Origin: an uncultured Oscillospiraceae bacterium
GTDB lineage: Bacteria > Bacillota > Clostridia > Oscillospirales > Oscillospiraceae
Reading direction: 5' to 3'
Assembly: GCA_934589675.1 (NCBI GenBank)
Contig: CAKTOF010000010.1
Coordinates: forward strand, 21,400 to 85,399
Length of the DNA: 64,000 nucleotides
Made by a program: the position numbers and the translations under genes. Below the pieces are notes generated by a model. It saw only the letters and a list, made by a program, of their open reading frames with translations. It ran no database searches and was not told the DNA's origin. Positions 24,571 to 32,672 of this stretch are shown piece after piece (the stretch's first letter is position 1; each line of letters starts with the position of its first letter).

Positions 24571-24587
24571 AGTTAAATCAATGTGAA
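24571..24587 (-). promoter_or_regulatory. PhoP box upstream of pstS
   Basis: On the minus strand TTCACA-N5-TTAACT, a direct repeat like the Bacillus PhoP box, placed about 10 nt upstream of the -35. Confidence 0.65.
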
Positions 24588-24633
24588 GTTTTTTCCCTTC
24601 ATATTAAGCGCGCGTAAAGCGCGCGCCGGCACA

Positions 24634-24671
24634 GAAAAAAAGCCCCGGCGCAGCCGAGGCCGCGCCGGGGA
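24634..24671 (-). terminator. Terminator after phoR
   Basis: Stem ccccggcgc / gcgccgggg, followed on the minus strand by TTTTTTT. Confidence 0.8.
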
Positions 24672-24695
24672 AAGAGAGAAGAGAAACGAGCAGAT

Positions 24696-26345
24696 TCAGA
24701 ATGTGACAGTGATCGTCGTGCCCTCGCCGGGCACGCTTGAAAGGTCAATTTTCGCGCCGAGAAACTGCGCCGCGTGCTTGACGATGGAAAGGCCGAGCCC
24801 CGTGCCGCCGATGCTCTTCGAGTGGCTCTTGTCCACGCGGTAAAACCGCTCGAACACGCGGTCTTGCGCCTCGCGCGGGATGCCGATGCCGGTGTCCGCG
24901 ACGGTAAGGCGCGCATGGCCGTCCGCGTTTTCCAGCGTGACGGTCACGCTGCCGCCGGGCTTGTTGTACTTGATGGCGTTGTCGCAGAGGTTGTAGATGA
25001 GCTCCTCGACGATCTGCCGCGGGGCGGTGATCTCCTCGTGCGAGCCGGAAAGATCGAGCGTCACGCCCGCCTTTTCGGCCGCGTCGCCGAGGTAGCCGAG
25101 CACGCTGCCGGCGAGGTCATAGAGGTCGATGTCCGTTTTTTCCGGCTCAAAGCCCGCCTCGTCGAGGCGCGAGAGGCGGATGATGTCCTCGACGAGCGAA
25201 ATGAGCCGGCGGGACTCCTTGTAAATGTCACCTGCGAACTCGCGCGACTCCTTTTTGCCGACGAGGCCGTCCTTCATGAGCTCGGCAAAGCCGGAGATGG
25301 ACGTGAGCGGCGTTTTGAGCTCGTGCGAGACATTCGCCGTGAACTCGCGGCGCAGCTCGTCGCGCTGCTCACGCTCGGTGACGTCCAAAATCATCAGCAC
25401 CGCGCCCGTGACCTGCCCGTTTGCCGTGACGGGGTTGCCGAGCAGCTGATACGTCCGCTCGGAGAGCGTCATGAGCGCCTCGGTGTGCTCGCCGGCGAGC
25501 GCGGCTTCGACGGCCTCGCGGAATTCGCGGCTGCGGCCGAACAGCAGCACGCTGCCCGCCTCGGCCTTCGGCGGCTCCGCGCCTAAAATGCGCAGCGCGC
25601 TGGAGTTGTACGACAGGACGCTGGCGCGGTTGTCGATGAGCAAAAAGCCCTCGCTCATGTTCTCCGTGATGGCCGCAAACTCCCGCTGGCGGCGGCTGAG
25701 CTCGTCCATCTGCTGGCGGATGGTGAAATTCTGCTGGCGGATGCGCGTGAGCAGCGGGGCGAGCTCCTTGTATGGCTCGCCGAGCGCCGGATGGTCGAGG
25801 TCGAGCTCGTTGATGGGCTTGACGATGCGCCGGGCCAGCCGCGAGGCCAGAAGCCCCGCCAGAACGAGCGCGATCACCAGGATCCATAAGATCGGCGTGA
25901 GCATCCCAAAAAGCAGCGACGCGACCGTGTTCTGCACGCACGCCACGCGCACGACGTCGCCGCCCGGCAGGCGCAGCGCGTAGTAGAGCGTCTTGGCCAT
26001 GTAGACCTGCGAAAAGTGCGAGGATCTGCCCGTGCCGGTCTCGAGCGCCTCGGCGATCTCCTCGCGGTCGGCGTGGTTCGGCATGGCGGCCGCGTCGGCG
26101 TCCGTGTCGTAGAGCACGGTGCCGTCCGGCGAGACGAGCGTCAGGCGGTTTTCGGTGTCCAGCGCCTCCAGATAGCGCGTGCCGGACAGCTCGATGCCCT
26201 GCGCGGCCAGAAGCGCCTCGCCGGCCAGCTCGCCGTAGACCTGCTGCTCAAAATACGAATAGAGCACGCCGAGAAACATCGCCGTGCAGAGAATGATGCA
26301 GAATACTACGATCAGAACGGTGTTCTGGAAAATCTTCGTCGTCAT
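24696..26345 (-). CDS. phoR: Phosphate sensor histidine kinase PhoR
   Basis: A 549-aa kinase: two membrane helices (about residues 8-30 and 148-170) around an extracytoplasmic sensor domain, a short HAMP-like linker, a PAS domain (about 215-320), H-box FTANVSHELKTPL, N-box YNLCDNAIKYN, and G-boxes DTGIGIP and GGTGLGLSIVKH. It phosphorylates the adjacent regulator under phosphate limitation, and PhoU and Pst modulate it. Start overlaps the regulator stop by 4 nt. Confidence 0.92.
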   Translation of the reverse strand: MTTKIFQNTVLIVVFCIILCTAMFLGVLYSYFEQQVYGELAGEALLAAQGIELSGTRYLEALDTENRLTLVSPDGTVLYDTDADAAAMPNHADREEIAEALETGTGRSSHFSQVYMAKTLYYALRLPGGDVVRVACVQNTVASLLFGMLTPILWILVIALVLAGLLASRLARRIVKPINELDLDHPALGEPYKELAPLLTRIRQQNFTIRQQMDELSRRQREFAAITENMSEGFLLIDNRASVLSYNSSALRILGAEPPKAEAGSVLLFGRSREFREAVEAALAGEHTEALMTLSERTYQLLGNPVTANGQVTGAVLMILDVTEREQRDELRREFTANVSHELKTPLTSISGFAELMKDGLVGKKESREFAGDIYKESRRLISLVEDIIRLSRLDEAGFEPEKTDIDLYDLAGSVLGYLGDAAEKAGVTLDLSGSHEEITAPRQIVEELIYNLCDNAIKYNKPGGSVTVTLENADGHARLTVADTGIGIPREAQDRVFERFYRVDKSHSKSIGGTGLGLSIVKHAAQFLGAKIDLSSVPGEGTTITVTF

Positions 26346-27016
26346 ACGCCGGCTCCGACCTTGTAGCCGACGCCGCGGACGGTCTCAATGCAGTTGCCGG
26401 CCGCGCCGAGCTTCTGGCGCAGTGTGCGCACGTGCACATCCACGGTACGACTCTCTCCGTTGAACTCATAGCCCCACACGCGGTTTAACAGCTGGTCGCG
26501 CGTTAGGACGATGCCCTCGTTTTCCAGAAGCGTGCACAGCAGCTCAAATTCCTTGAGCGTCAGCGCGACGTCCGTCCCGTCCGCGCGCACAACGTGGCGC
26601 GCCGGGCAGACGTAGAGCGAGCCCAGACGGTACTCCGTCTCGCCGGGGGCGGTATCCGTGCGGCGCAAAAGCGCGCGCACCCGCGCGACGAGCTCCATCA
26701 TGCCGAACGGCTTGGCCAGATAATCGTCGGCGCCGGCGTCGAGGCCGACGACCTTGTCGAATTCTGTGTCCTTCGCCGTGAGCATCATGACCGGAATCCT
26801 CCGGAATGCGTGCCGCTCCCGGAGCTTGTGGAGGATGGCGAGGCCGTCCTCCTCGGGGAGCATGATGTCCAACAGGATGAGCTCCGGCTGCGCGGCATCC
26901 ATCGCGGGCCAGAACTCCGACGGGGCCGCGAAGCCTTTGGCCTCATAGCCCTGACTTGTGAGCGTGTAGACGACCAGTTTCCGGATGCTGTCGTCATCTT
27001 CAAGCAGATAGATCAT
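26342..27016 (-). CDS. phoP: OmpR-family response regulator PhoP/PhoB
   Basis: A 224-aa regulator: a receiver domain with the acidic pair in LEDDDS, phosphorylatable Asp in LILLDIMLPEEDG and Lys in YLAKPFG, then a winged-helix domain (NRVWGYEFNGESRTVDVHVRTLRQKLG). Together with phoR and the downstream pst genes it is the Pho master regulator. The boxes at 27084-27100 suggest autoregulation. TAAGGAGG precedes the ATG. Confidence 0.94.
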   Translation of the reverse strand: MIYLLEDDDSIRKLVVYTLTSQGYEAKGFAAPSEFWPAMDAAQPELILLDIMLPEEDGLAILHKLRERHAFRRIPVMMLTAKDTEFDKVVGLDAGADDYLAKPFGMMELVARVRALLRRTDTAPGETEYRLGSLYVCPARHVVRADGTDVALTLKEFELLCTLLENEGIVLTRDQLLNRVWGYEFNGESRTVDVHVRTLRQKLGAAGNCIETVRGVGYKVGAGV

Positions 27017-27045
27017 GTCGGTCGCCTCCTTATCTCATGGCTACC

Positions 27046-27100
27046 AGTATAAGCGGGCGTTGTAAAAAAGGAAACACTTGAAATGTAAAATCCGCGTAAA
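27046..27100 (-). promoter_or_regulatory. Autoregulated phoPR promoter with PhoP box
   Basis: On the minus strand a TATACT -10 lies at 27046-27051. Upstream are TTTACG-N5-TTTACA (27084-27100) and a further TTTACA (27061-27066), the same direct repeat as before pstS and the Na/Pi gene. Confidence 0.6.
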
Positions 27101-27101
27101 A

Positions 27102-28196
27102 TCACGCGCCGGACTGCCGCAGGCGGCGGCGGACGCGGTTTAAGTGCCGCTCGAAGCTGCCGCGGGCGATGAACTCGGCCAGCACATACTGCGAAAGCAC
27201 CGGCACGGGGCAGGTGTAAAAGCCGAGCGTTTTTTCAAACCGGCCGACAAGCGAGTCCGGCAGAACCATGTAGCCCACGCGCAGCGCGGGCGAGAGGCTC
27301 TTGGAAAATGTGTTGAGATAGACGACCGACTGCCCACCGTCCATGGCGTAGAGCGTCTGGAGCGGCTTGCGGCCGAGGGAGAACTCCGAGTCGAAGTCGT
27401 CCTCGACGAGCCACGCGCTCCGCTCGCGCGCCCAGGCAAGGTACGCATAGCGCCGCGCGGCCGGCGCGCTTGCGCCTGTCGGGTAGGAGTGAAACGGCGT
27501 GACGTGCAGCACGCGCGCGCGGCTAATTTCGAGCGACGCATCCGTGATGCCGTCCGGCCCGATGGGCAGAAATTCGCAGGTTGCGCCGTGCGCGCGGTAG
27601 ACATCGCGGATCTTCTCATACGACGGGTCCTCGAGCCCGTAGACGATGTCGCGCCCGAACAGCTGGACGATGAGCCCGTAGAGATATTCCGCGCCTGCGC
27701 CGACGACGATCTGCTCCGGCCGCACGGTCATGCCGCGATAGCGGGAGAGATAGCCCGAGAGCGCGTTGCGCAGCACGGCGCAGCCCATGCGCGGCGGCGC
27801 CTCCTGCAGGAGGCCGGGGCGGGCGGAGAGCATCTGCCGGTAGATGCGCGCGAGCGTCGCGTGCGGGAAGGCGCCGTCCGGCTCCGGCGCGGGCGGCTCC
27901 GGCTCCGGGCGCGGCAGGGCGGGCGCGCTCGCGCGCCCTGCCTGCCGGGGAAGCTCGAGCGCGCAGACGAAAAAGCCGCTGCGCGGCCGCGAAATGAGGT
28001 AGCCCTCGTCGGCGAGGCGGCCGTAGGCCGTCTCGACCGTGACGACGCTCACGCCGAGGTGCTCGGCAAGCGATCGCTTCGACGGCATCCGCTCGCCCGG
28101 GGCGAGCGCGCCGCGCACAATGTCGGCGCGGACGGCGGAGTAGAGCTGGTCGTATTTCGGAATGCCCGCGCTCGGGTCAAATTGGTAGGTAAGCAT
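27102..28196 (-). CDS. MocR/PdxR-like GntR regulator with aminotransferase domain, C-terminally truncated
   Basis: A 364-aa protein: GntR winged helix (residues 1-75, MPSKRSLAEHLGVSVVTVETAYGRL), a linker, then a type I aminotransferase-like domain with EDPSYEK, EDDFDSEF and the PLP Lys in NTFSKSLSPALRVGY. Typical MocR proteins are about 460-490 aa; this one stops at HLNRVRRRLRQSGA, where others continue for about 100 residues. It may be C-terminally deleted. PLP is the usual effector. It is divergent from an ECF S gene, suggesting it controls vitamin B6 uptake. Confidence 0.85.
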   Translation of the reverse strand: MLTYQFDPSAGIPKYDQLYSAVRADIVRGALAPGERMPSKRSLAEHLGVSVVTVETAYGRLADEGYLISRPRSGFFVCALELPRQAGRASAPALPRPEPEPPAPEPDGAFPHATLARIYRQMLSARPGLLQEAPPRMGCAVLRNALSGYLSRYRGMTVRPEQIVVGAGAEYLYGLIVQLFGRDIVYGLEDPSYEKIRDVYRAHGATCEFLPIGPDGITDASLEISRARVLHVTPFHSYPTGASAPAARRYAYLAWARERSAWLVEDDFDSEFSLGRKPLQTLYAMDGGQSVVYLNTFSKSLSPALRVGYMVLPDSLVGRFEKTLGFYTCPVPVLSQYVLAEFIARGSFERHLNRVRRRLRQSGA

Positions 28197-28211
28197 GATC
28201 TGACCTCATGA

Positions 28212-28244
28212 AAAATATATGTTCTGGCTCTTTTTATCAAGCCA
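28212..28244. promoter_or_regulatory. Divergent promoter and operator region of mocR / ECF S
   Basis: For mocR (minus): TTGATA (28235-28240), a 17-nt spacer, TATTTT (28212-28217). Within it is the inverted repeat TGGCT (28225-28229) and AGCCA (28240-28244), and TCTGGC occurs twice as a direct repeat (28224 and 28246). MocR operators commonly combine direct and inverted half-sites. A TATCAT -10 for the S gene lies at 28254. Confidence 0.55.
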
Positions 28245-28295
28245 ATCTGGCGGTATCATAGCTCCATTCCAGAGAAAAAGCAAGAGGGTGTCACA

Positions 28296-28817
28296 ATGAA
28301 TTCCAATCACAACGCGGTGAAAAAGCTCACCGTCACGGCCATGCTGCTGGCGATGAACATTGCGCTCAGCTCGTTCGGCGTGCCCGTTCCGGGCGGCCAT
28401 CTCTATCTCAACGACATCGTCATCTGCACGGCGTCCATTCTTTTGGGGCCGTGGTGCGCGTTTGTCGTCGGCGGCGTCGGCGCGTTTCTGGGCGACGCGC
28501 TGTTCTATCCGACGCCGATGTTCGTCTCGCTCGTGACGCACGGCCTTCAGGCCGTCGTCATCTCGCTGTGCGCGCACCGGCTGTTCGGGCAGAAGAAGCT
28601 CGCCGCGGCCGTCGTCGGCGTGAGCATCGGCGCGGTCATCATGGTCGTGGGCTATTCGCTCGGCCGCGCGTTCATCTACTCCACGCCGGAGTACGCGATC
28701 TTGAAGCTCCCGTTCCAGATCCTGCAGGCCGCCGTCGGCGCGGTCGTGGGCGTCATTTTGTGCTTCCCGTGCCGCTTAAGCCGCGCCTACGCGAAGCTCA
28801 TGGGCGAGACCGCTTAA
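28296..28817 (+). CDS. ECF transporter S component, probably for vitamin B6
   Basis: A 173-aa protein with about six helices. The N-terminal KKLTVTAMLLAMNIALS is the conserved ECF-S entry helix that contacts EcfT. The central HLYLNDIVICTASILLGPW and GFLGD-like VGGVGAFLGDALF resemble the HmpT/PdxU group. The pyridoxine assignment rests on the divergent MocR/PdxR-type regulator, not on binding residues. It needs the EcfT and EcfAA' proteins encoded just downstream on the other strand. Convergent terminator follows. Confidence 0.75.
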   Translation: MNSNHNAVKKLTVTAMLLAMNIALSSFGVPVPGGHLYLNDIVICTASILLGPWCAFVVGGVGAFLGDALFYPTPMFVSLVTHGLQAVVISLCAHRLFGQKKLAAAVVGVSIGAVIMVVGYSLGRAFIYSTPEYAILKLPFQILQAAVGAVVGVILCFPCRLSRAYAKLMGETA

Positions 28818-28827
28818 CGAAAAGTGC

Positions 28828-28864
28828 AAAAATCCGCCGTCCCGGCCGGGACGGCGGATTTTTT
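28828..28864. terminator. Bidirectional terminator between convergent ECF genes
   Basis: Stem aaaatccgccgtccc / gggacggcggatttt with loop ggcc, with A and T runs on both sides. Confidence 0.88.
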
Positions 28865-31253
28865 ATGCGATGCGGTAGTTTCGCTTCACGCGCTCGAGCT
28901 TTTCAAGCATCGGCACGCCGAGCAGCCACAGGAAGATGGCGGTGGAGACGGCCTGCACAAGGTCCATGGGAAGGCCGGAGAGATAATACGCGGCGACGGC
29001 CTGCCAGGTGAGCGTGCGCTGGGCGATGAGCGCGCTGGCGGGGTTCATGATGCCGCCGAAGATCAAAATGGCGGAGAGGAAGCCGAAAAGGCTCAGCCCC
29101 GCGCGCGACCGGCCAAGCAGCCCCATCCGCGCGAGCGCGCCGGCGAGCAGGCCGATGAGCCCCATGGCGAACATCTGCCACGGCGTCCACGGTCCCTGCC
29201 CGAACAGCACGTTCGACGTGAGCATCGTGACCGCCCCGACGAGGAAGCCCGCCTCGCCGCCGAGCGCGACGCCGGAGACGACAACGAGCGCGATGACGGG
29301 CTTGCACTGCGGAAGCCACGCCAGCGCCGCGCGTCCCGCCACGCCGAGCGCGCACAGCGCCGCGAGCAGCGCAAGCTCGCTCGCCTGCGGCCGCCGCCCC
29401 TCGAGCGCGAGGAAAAACGGCGCCATGCACGCAAGCAGGACGAGCAGCGACGTCACAAGATACTTCCGCTCGCCGAACAGATGCATCCCGGCCACGATAA
29501 TGAGCGGCACGAGCAGCAGCGACAAAAGCATGAGAAGGACCGTCCTGCGCGGGAGATGATTTGCAAAGAGCTTCGGCCGCGCGGCCGGCGCTTTTTTTGC
29601 GGGCGGCGCAGGCGGGACGGGAATGTCCGGCTCGTCCGGCGGCGCGGGCGGCTCGGCGCCGCAGCAGGCGATGAGGTCGTCCGCCGTGACGGCTCCGGGC
29701 GCGAGGCCGCGCGCCATGCGGCTGGCCGCCGTGGTGTAGAAGCTGTTGCCGGAGAAAAATTCGCGCGGCGGCGCGTCGGAGACGACCGCGCCGTCGAACA
29801 CGAGCGCGCAGCGGTCGGCGCACGCGCCGGCAAACTCAAGGTCGTGGCTCACGAGCACGACGGCGCGGCCGGCGTCGGCAAGACGCCGCAGCAGCGCGGC
29901 CAGCTCGCGCTTGAAGCGCGCGTCAAGCCCCTTGGTCGGCTCGTCGAGCAGCAGGATGTCCGGATCCTGCAAAAGCAGCTTCGCCAGCGCGGCGCGCTGC
30001 TGCTCGCCGCCGGACAGATCGTACGGGTGGCGGCCGAGCAGACCCTGAAGGCCGCAGAAGCGGACGGCGCGGGAGAGCTCGTCCGCGCCGCGCTGTCGCG
30101 GCAGGGCAAATTCCAGATCCTCGCGCACGGTCATTTTGACAAAAAGCGCCTTCGGATCCTGCGGCAGCGCCGCGGCGCGGCCGGCCGTGTCCGCACTGCC
30201 GCGCCACGGGCGCAGGCGGCCGGAGAGCAGGCCGAGCGCCGTGCTCTTGCCCGCGCCGTTTCCGCCGAGGATGGCCAATATTTCGCCGCGCCGGACGATG
30301 AGATCCAGCCCGCGCAGCACGTCCGGCGCGTCTTTTTCATAGCGGAACCAGACGCCGTTCAGGCGGGCCGCCGTCTCGCCCGGCGCGCGCTCCGGCGCGG
30401 GCGGGACGGGCAGAAGCGGCGACGACTCCGCCGCTGCTTTCAGCCACGCGCGCCCCTCCTGCACGGTGAGCGGGCAGCGCTCGCCGCACCCGACCGCGCA
30501 GGCGACCTGCATGGGCACGGGCATGGCCTCGAACATCCGGTGGCCGAGCGTGCGAAGCTGCAAGCCGACCTCGCGCGGCGCGCCGTCGCAGACGAGCGTT
30601 CCGCCGTCGAGCAGGATGAGCCGGTCAGCCAGCGGCAGCACGTCGCCGAGGCGGTGCTCCGTCATCAGCACCGTCGTGCCGAGCTCGCGGTGGATGCGCC
30701 CGACGGTGGCGAGAAAGTCCGCCGCCGCAATGGGGTCAAGCTGGCTCGTCGGCTCGTCGAGGATGAGCACGTCCGGCCCCATGGCCATGACGGATGCAAG
30801 GTTCAATAGCTGCTTCTGCCCGCCGGAAAGACTCGATGTCTCGCGGTGGAACAAGTCCTCCATGCCGAAAAAGCCGGCCATTTCCGCCACGCGCGCGCGG
30901 ATGATCCCGTTCGGCAGGCCGAGGCTCTCAAGGCCGAAGGCCAGCTCGTGGTAGACCTTGTCCGTGACGAGCTGCGCGTCCGGATCCTGCCGGACAAAGC
31001 CGACGGCGGCGCTCTGCGCGCGCGCGTCCACGGAGTCGATGGGGCGGCCGAGCACGCGCACCTCACCCGTGCGCGTCCCGCCGGGCGCGACGGCGGAGCG
31101 GAACTGGCGCAGCAGCGTCGATTTGCCGCACCCGCTCGGCCCGGCGAGCACGGTGAAGCTGCCGGAGTCGACGCACAGCGACAGGTGCGAGAGCGCGGGC
31201 GCGGCCGCGCCGGGATAGGTGAAGCTCAGATCGCGGACTGCAAGCGCTTCCAC
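28863..31253 (-). CDS. Fused ECF transporter: EcfA-EcfA'-S component in one polypeptide
   Basis: A 796-aa protein with three parts. Residues 1-280 are ATPase 1 (Walker A GPSGCGKST at 38-46, LSGGQKQ near 141, DEPTSQLD near 166). Residues 300-520 are ATPase 2 (GGNGAGKST near 326, LSGGEQQR near 412, DEPTKGLD near 436). Residues 560-796 are a six-helix membrane domain with FGQGPWTPWQM, typical of S components. The GTG at 31253 is the start, since GGAAAGGAGG lies 7 nt upstream. It overlaps ecfT by 28 nt. Operon context suggests cobalamin as substrate; the fused ATPases may also serve the stand-alone S proteins. Confidence 0.88.
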   Translation of the reverse strand: MEALAVRDLSFTYPGAAAPALSHLSLCVDSGSFTVLAGPSGCGKSTLLRQFRSAVAPGGTRTGEVRVLGRPIDSVDARAQSAAVGFVRQDPDAQLVTDKVYHELAFGLESLGLPNGIIRARVAEMAGFFGMEDLFHRETSSLSGGQKQLLNLASVMAMGPDVLILDEPTSQLDPIAAADFLATVGRIHRELGTTVLMTEHRLGDVLPLADRLILLDGGTLVCDGAPREVGLQLRTLGHRMFEAMPVPMQVACAVGCGERCPLTVQEGRAWLKAAAESSPLLPVPPAPERAPGETAARLNGVWFRYEKDAPDVLRGLDLIVRRGEILAILGGNGAGKSTALGLLSGRLRPWRGSADTAGRAAALPQDPKALFVKMTVREDLEFALPRQRGADELSRAVRFCGLQGLLGRHPYDLSGGEQQRAALAKLLLQDPDILLLDEPTKGLDARFKRELAALLRRLADAGRAVVLVSHDLEFAGACADRCALVFDGAVVSDAPPREFFSGNSFYTTAASRMARGLAPGAVTADDLIACCGAEPPAPPDEPDIPVPPAPPAKKAPAARPKLFANHLPRRTVLLMLLSLLLVPLIIVAGMHLFGERKYLVTSLLVLLACMAPFFLALEGRRPQASELALLAALCALGVAGRAALAWLPQCKPVIALVVVSGVALGGEAGFLVGAVTMLTSNVLFGQGPWTPWQMFAMGLIGLLAGALARMGLLGRSRAGLSLFGFLSAILIFGGIMNPASALIAQRTLTWQAVAAYYLSGLPMDLVQAVSTAIFLWLLGVPMLEKLERVKRNYRIA

Positions 31254-32116
31254 TGCCGCGCCTCCTTTCCGGAAAGATATGCCGGCCAGAAGCAGAGCGC
31301 GCCGAAGACGAGCAGCGCGGCTGCGCCGGGCAGTCCGGGCGCGGCCGCCCGGACGGTGGGGTAGAACCGAAAATCCAGCGCGCCGAGCCACGCGCCGAGC
31401 GCGGTGAGCCCCGTACAGGCAAGCGCGAGGGCGAGCCCCGCGCCGTCGCGCCGGTCGAAGCGGTAGATGGAAAACGCCGTCCGTCCCGGCAGGCCGTAGC
31501 CGCGGCAGCGCATGCTCGCCGCCGTCTCCGCCCCGCTCTCAAGCGCCCAGGTAAGCAGCGCGGAGAACTCCGTCAGCGCAAGGCACCACCGGGCGCGCAG
31601 CCCCTCCGGCCGGCCGGAGAGCGACCGCTGCGCCTGCGAGATGCGCTTTGCCTGGAGCGCGAGCCGCGGCACAAAGCGAAGCGCCATGGATAAAAGCAGC
31701 CCGAGCGCCGGCGCGGCGCGGCCGAACAGAAAGACGAGCTTGTCGTCCGTCAGGACGGCGTTTACGCACGAAAACCACAAAAGCGCGGCCGCCAGCAGCG
31801 CGCCCGTGAAGGCGCCGTACCAGATCGACTCCGCCGTGAGCGGGTTGCCGCCGGGGAGATAGGTCAGGATCGTCGCGCCCTCGTGGGTGAACAGCGGGTT
31901 CAAAACGGCAGAAAAGAGCGCGAGCGGCAGCACAAAGCGCAGCGCAAAGCGCCCCGTGCGGCGGCCGGACAGGCACGCGCTGTACACGGCCGCGCCGGCG
32001 AGGCTCAGCGCCGTGCAGGCCGGATGGCGCAAAAGCATGGTCAGCGTGATGACGCAGGCGAAATACGCCGCGTTCACGGCCGGGTGGTATCCGGAAAATG
32101 CGTCGCGCCGCGCCAT
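31226..32116 (-). CDS. ecfT: ECF transporter transmembrane coupling protein EcfT
   Basis: A 296-aa protein: N-terminal helices (HPAVNAAYFACVITLTML, a typical EcfT start), then the cytoplasmic coupling region with SMRCRGYGLPGR near residue 200. That is the Ala/Met-Arg-x-Arg-Gly motif which docks on the ATPases. It links the S component to EcfAA'. ATG at 32116 preferred (GGGAG 8 nt upstream) to an in-frame TTG at 32134. It is immediately after the DUF4430 lipoprotein gene and overlaps the fused ATPase gene. Confidence 0.87.
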   Translation of the reverse strand: MARRDAFSGYHPAVNAAYFACVITLTMLLRHPACTALSLAGAAVYSACLSGRRTGRFALRFVLPLALFSAVLNPLFTHEGATILTYLPGGNPLTAESIWYGAFTGALLAAALLWFSCVNAVLTDDKLVFLFGRAAPALGLLLSMALRFVPRLALQAKRISQAQRSLSGRPEGLRARWCLALTEFSALLTWALESGAETAASMRCRGYGLPGRTAFSIYRFDRRDGAGLALALACTGLTALGAWLGALDFRFYPTVRAAAPGLPGAAALLVFGALCFWPAYLSGKEARQWKRLQSAI

Positions 32117-32137
32117 GGCTCCCGCTCCCTTCAAGGC

Positions 32138-32659
32138 TTATTCGACCGTGTCGCCGACGTCGGCGCCAAGGTCGCAGGTGTAGACCCACTCGATCGTGTC
32201 GCCGTCCGCGACGGTGACGTCCGAGCAGCTGTAATTCGGAAATTCTCCGTTCACGCGGAACATCCAGCCGGACAGGCTGCCGCAGTCGAACTCGTAGAGA
32301 TTGCCGATGCCCTCGATATACGCGGCGTTCGTGCCGGGCGTGCGGGAAAATTCCATCTGGATCTTGTTATCCTGCGTCACGCGGAGCAGGACGTCGAACA
32401 CGCTCTCGCCGCTCTCGATGGACACTGCCGTCGGCGCGAGCAGGACGCCGCTTTCCGGGACAAGCTCGCGCTTGTCGGGGTCGAGATCGTCGAGCCGGTC
32501 CAGCAGCGTCTGGCACGAGATGGAGATCGTGCACGTCGGCTCGTCTGCGGCGAGGGCAGGGACGCTGTCGGGCAGCGCGATCTCCGCCCGCGCGGCGCAG
32601 CCGGTGAGCAGAAGCGCAAGCGCGAGAAAAAGGACGAGAATTCTTGTTTTTCGGAGCAA
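32138..32659 (-). CDS. DUF4430 lipoprotein (transcobalamin beta-domain-like)
   Basis: A 173-aa protein: lipoprotein signal LALALLLTGCAA (lipid on Cys21), then a linker and one DUF4430 domain ending in GWMFRVNGEFPNYSCSDVTVADGDTIEWVYT. That Gly-Trp-x-(F/Y)-x-V-N-G plus D-x-I-x-W pattern is characteristic. DUF4430 is related to the C-terminal beta-domain of transcobalamin and intrinsic factor. It would sit on the outer membrane face next to the ECF transporter, a plausible hand-over protein for cobalamin. TTG start with AGGAGG 8 nt upstream. Confidence 0.85.
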   Translation of the reverse strand: MLRKTRILVLFLALALLLTGCAARAEIALPDSVPALAADEPTCTISISCQTLLDRLDDLDPDKRELVPESGVLLAPTAVSIESGESVFDVLLRVTQDNKIQMEFSRTPGTNAAYIEGIGNLYEFDCGSLSGWMFRVNGEFPNYSCSDVTVADGDTIEWVYTCDLGADVGDTVE

Positions 32660-32672
32660 GAAAGCTCCCTCC

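Noticed and set aside
28824..30809. 661-codon + strand frame opposite the fused ECF gene
   Set aside because: Arg/Ala-rich shadow; the minus strand carries intact ABC motifs.
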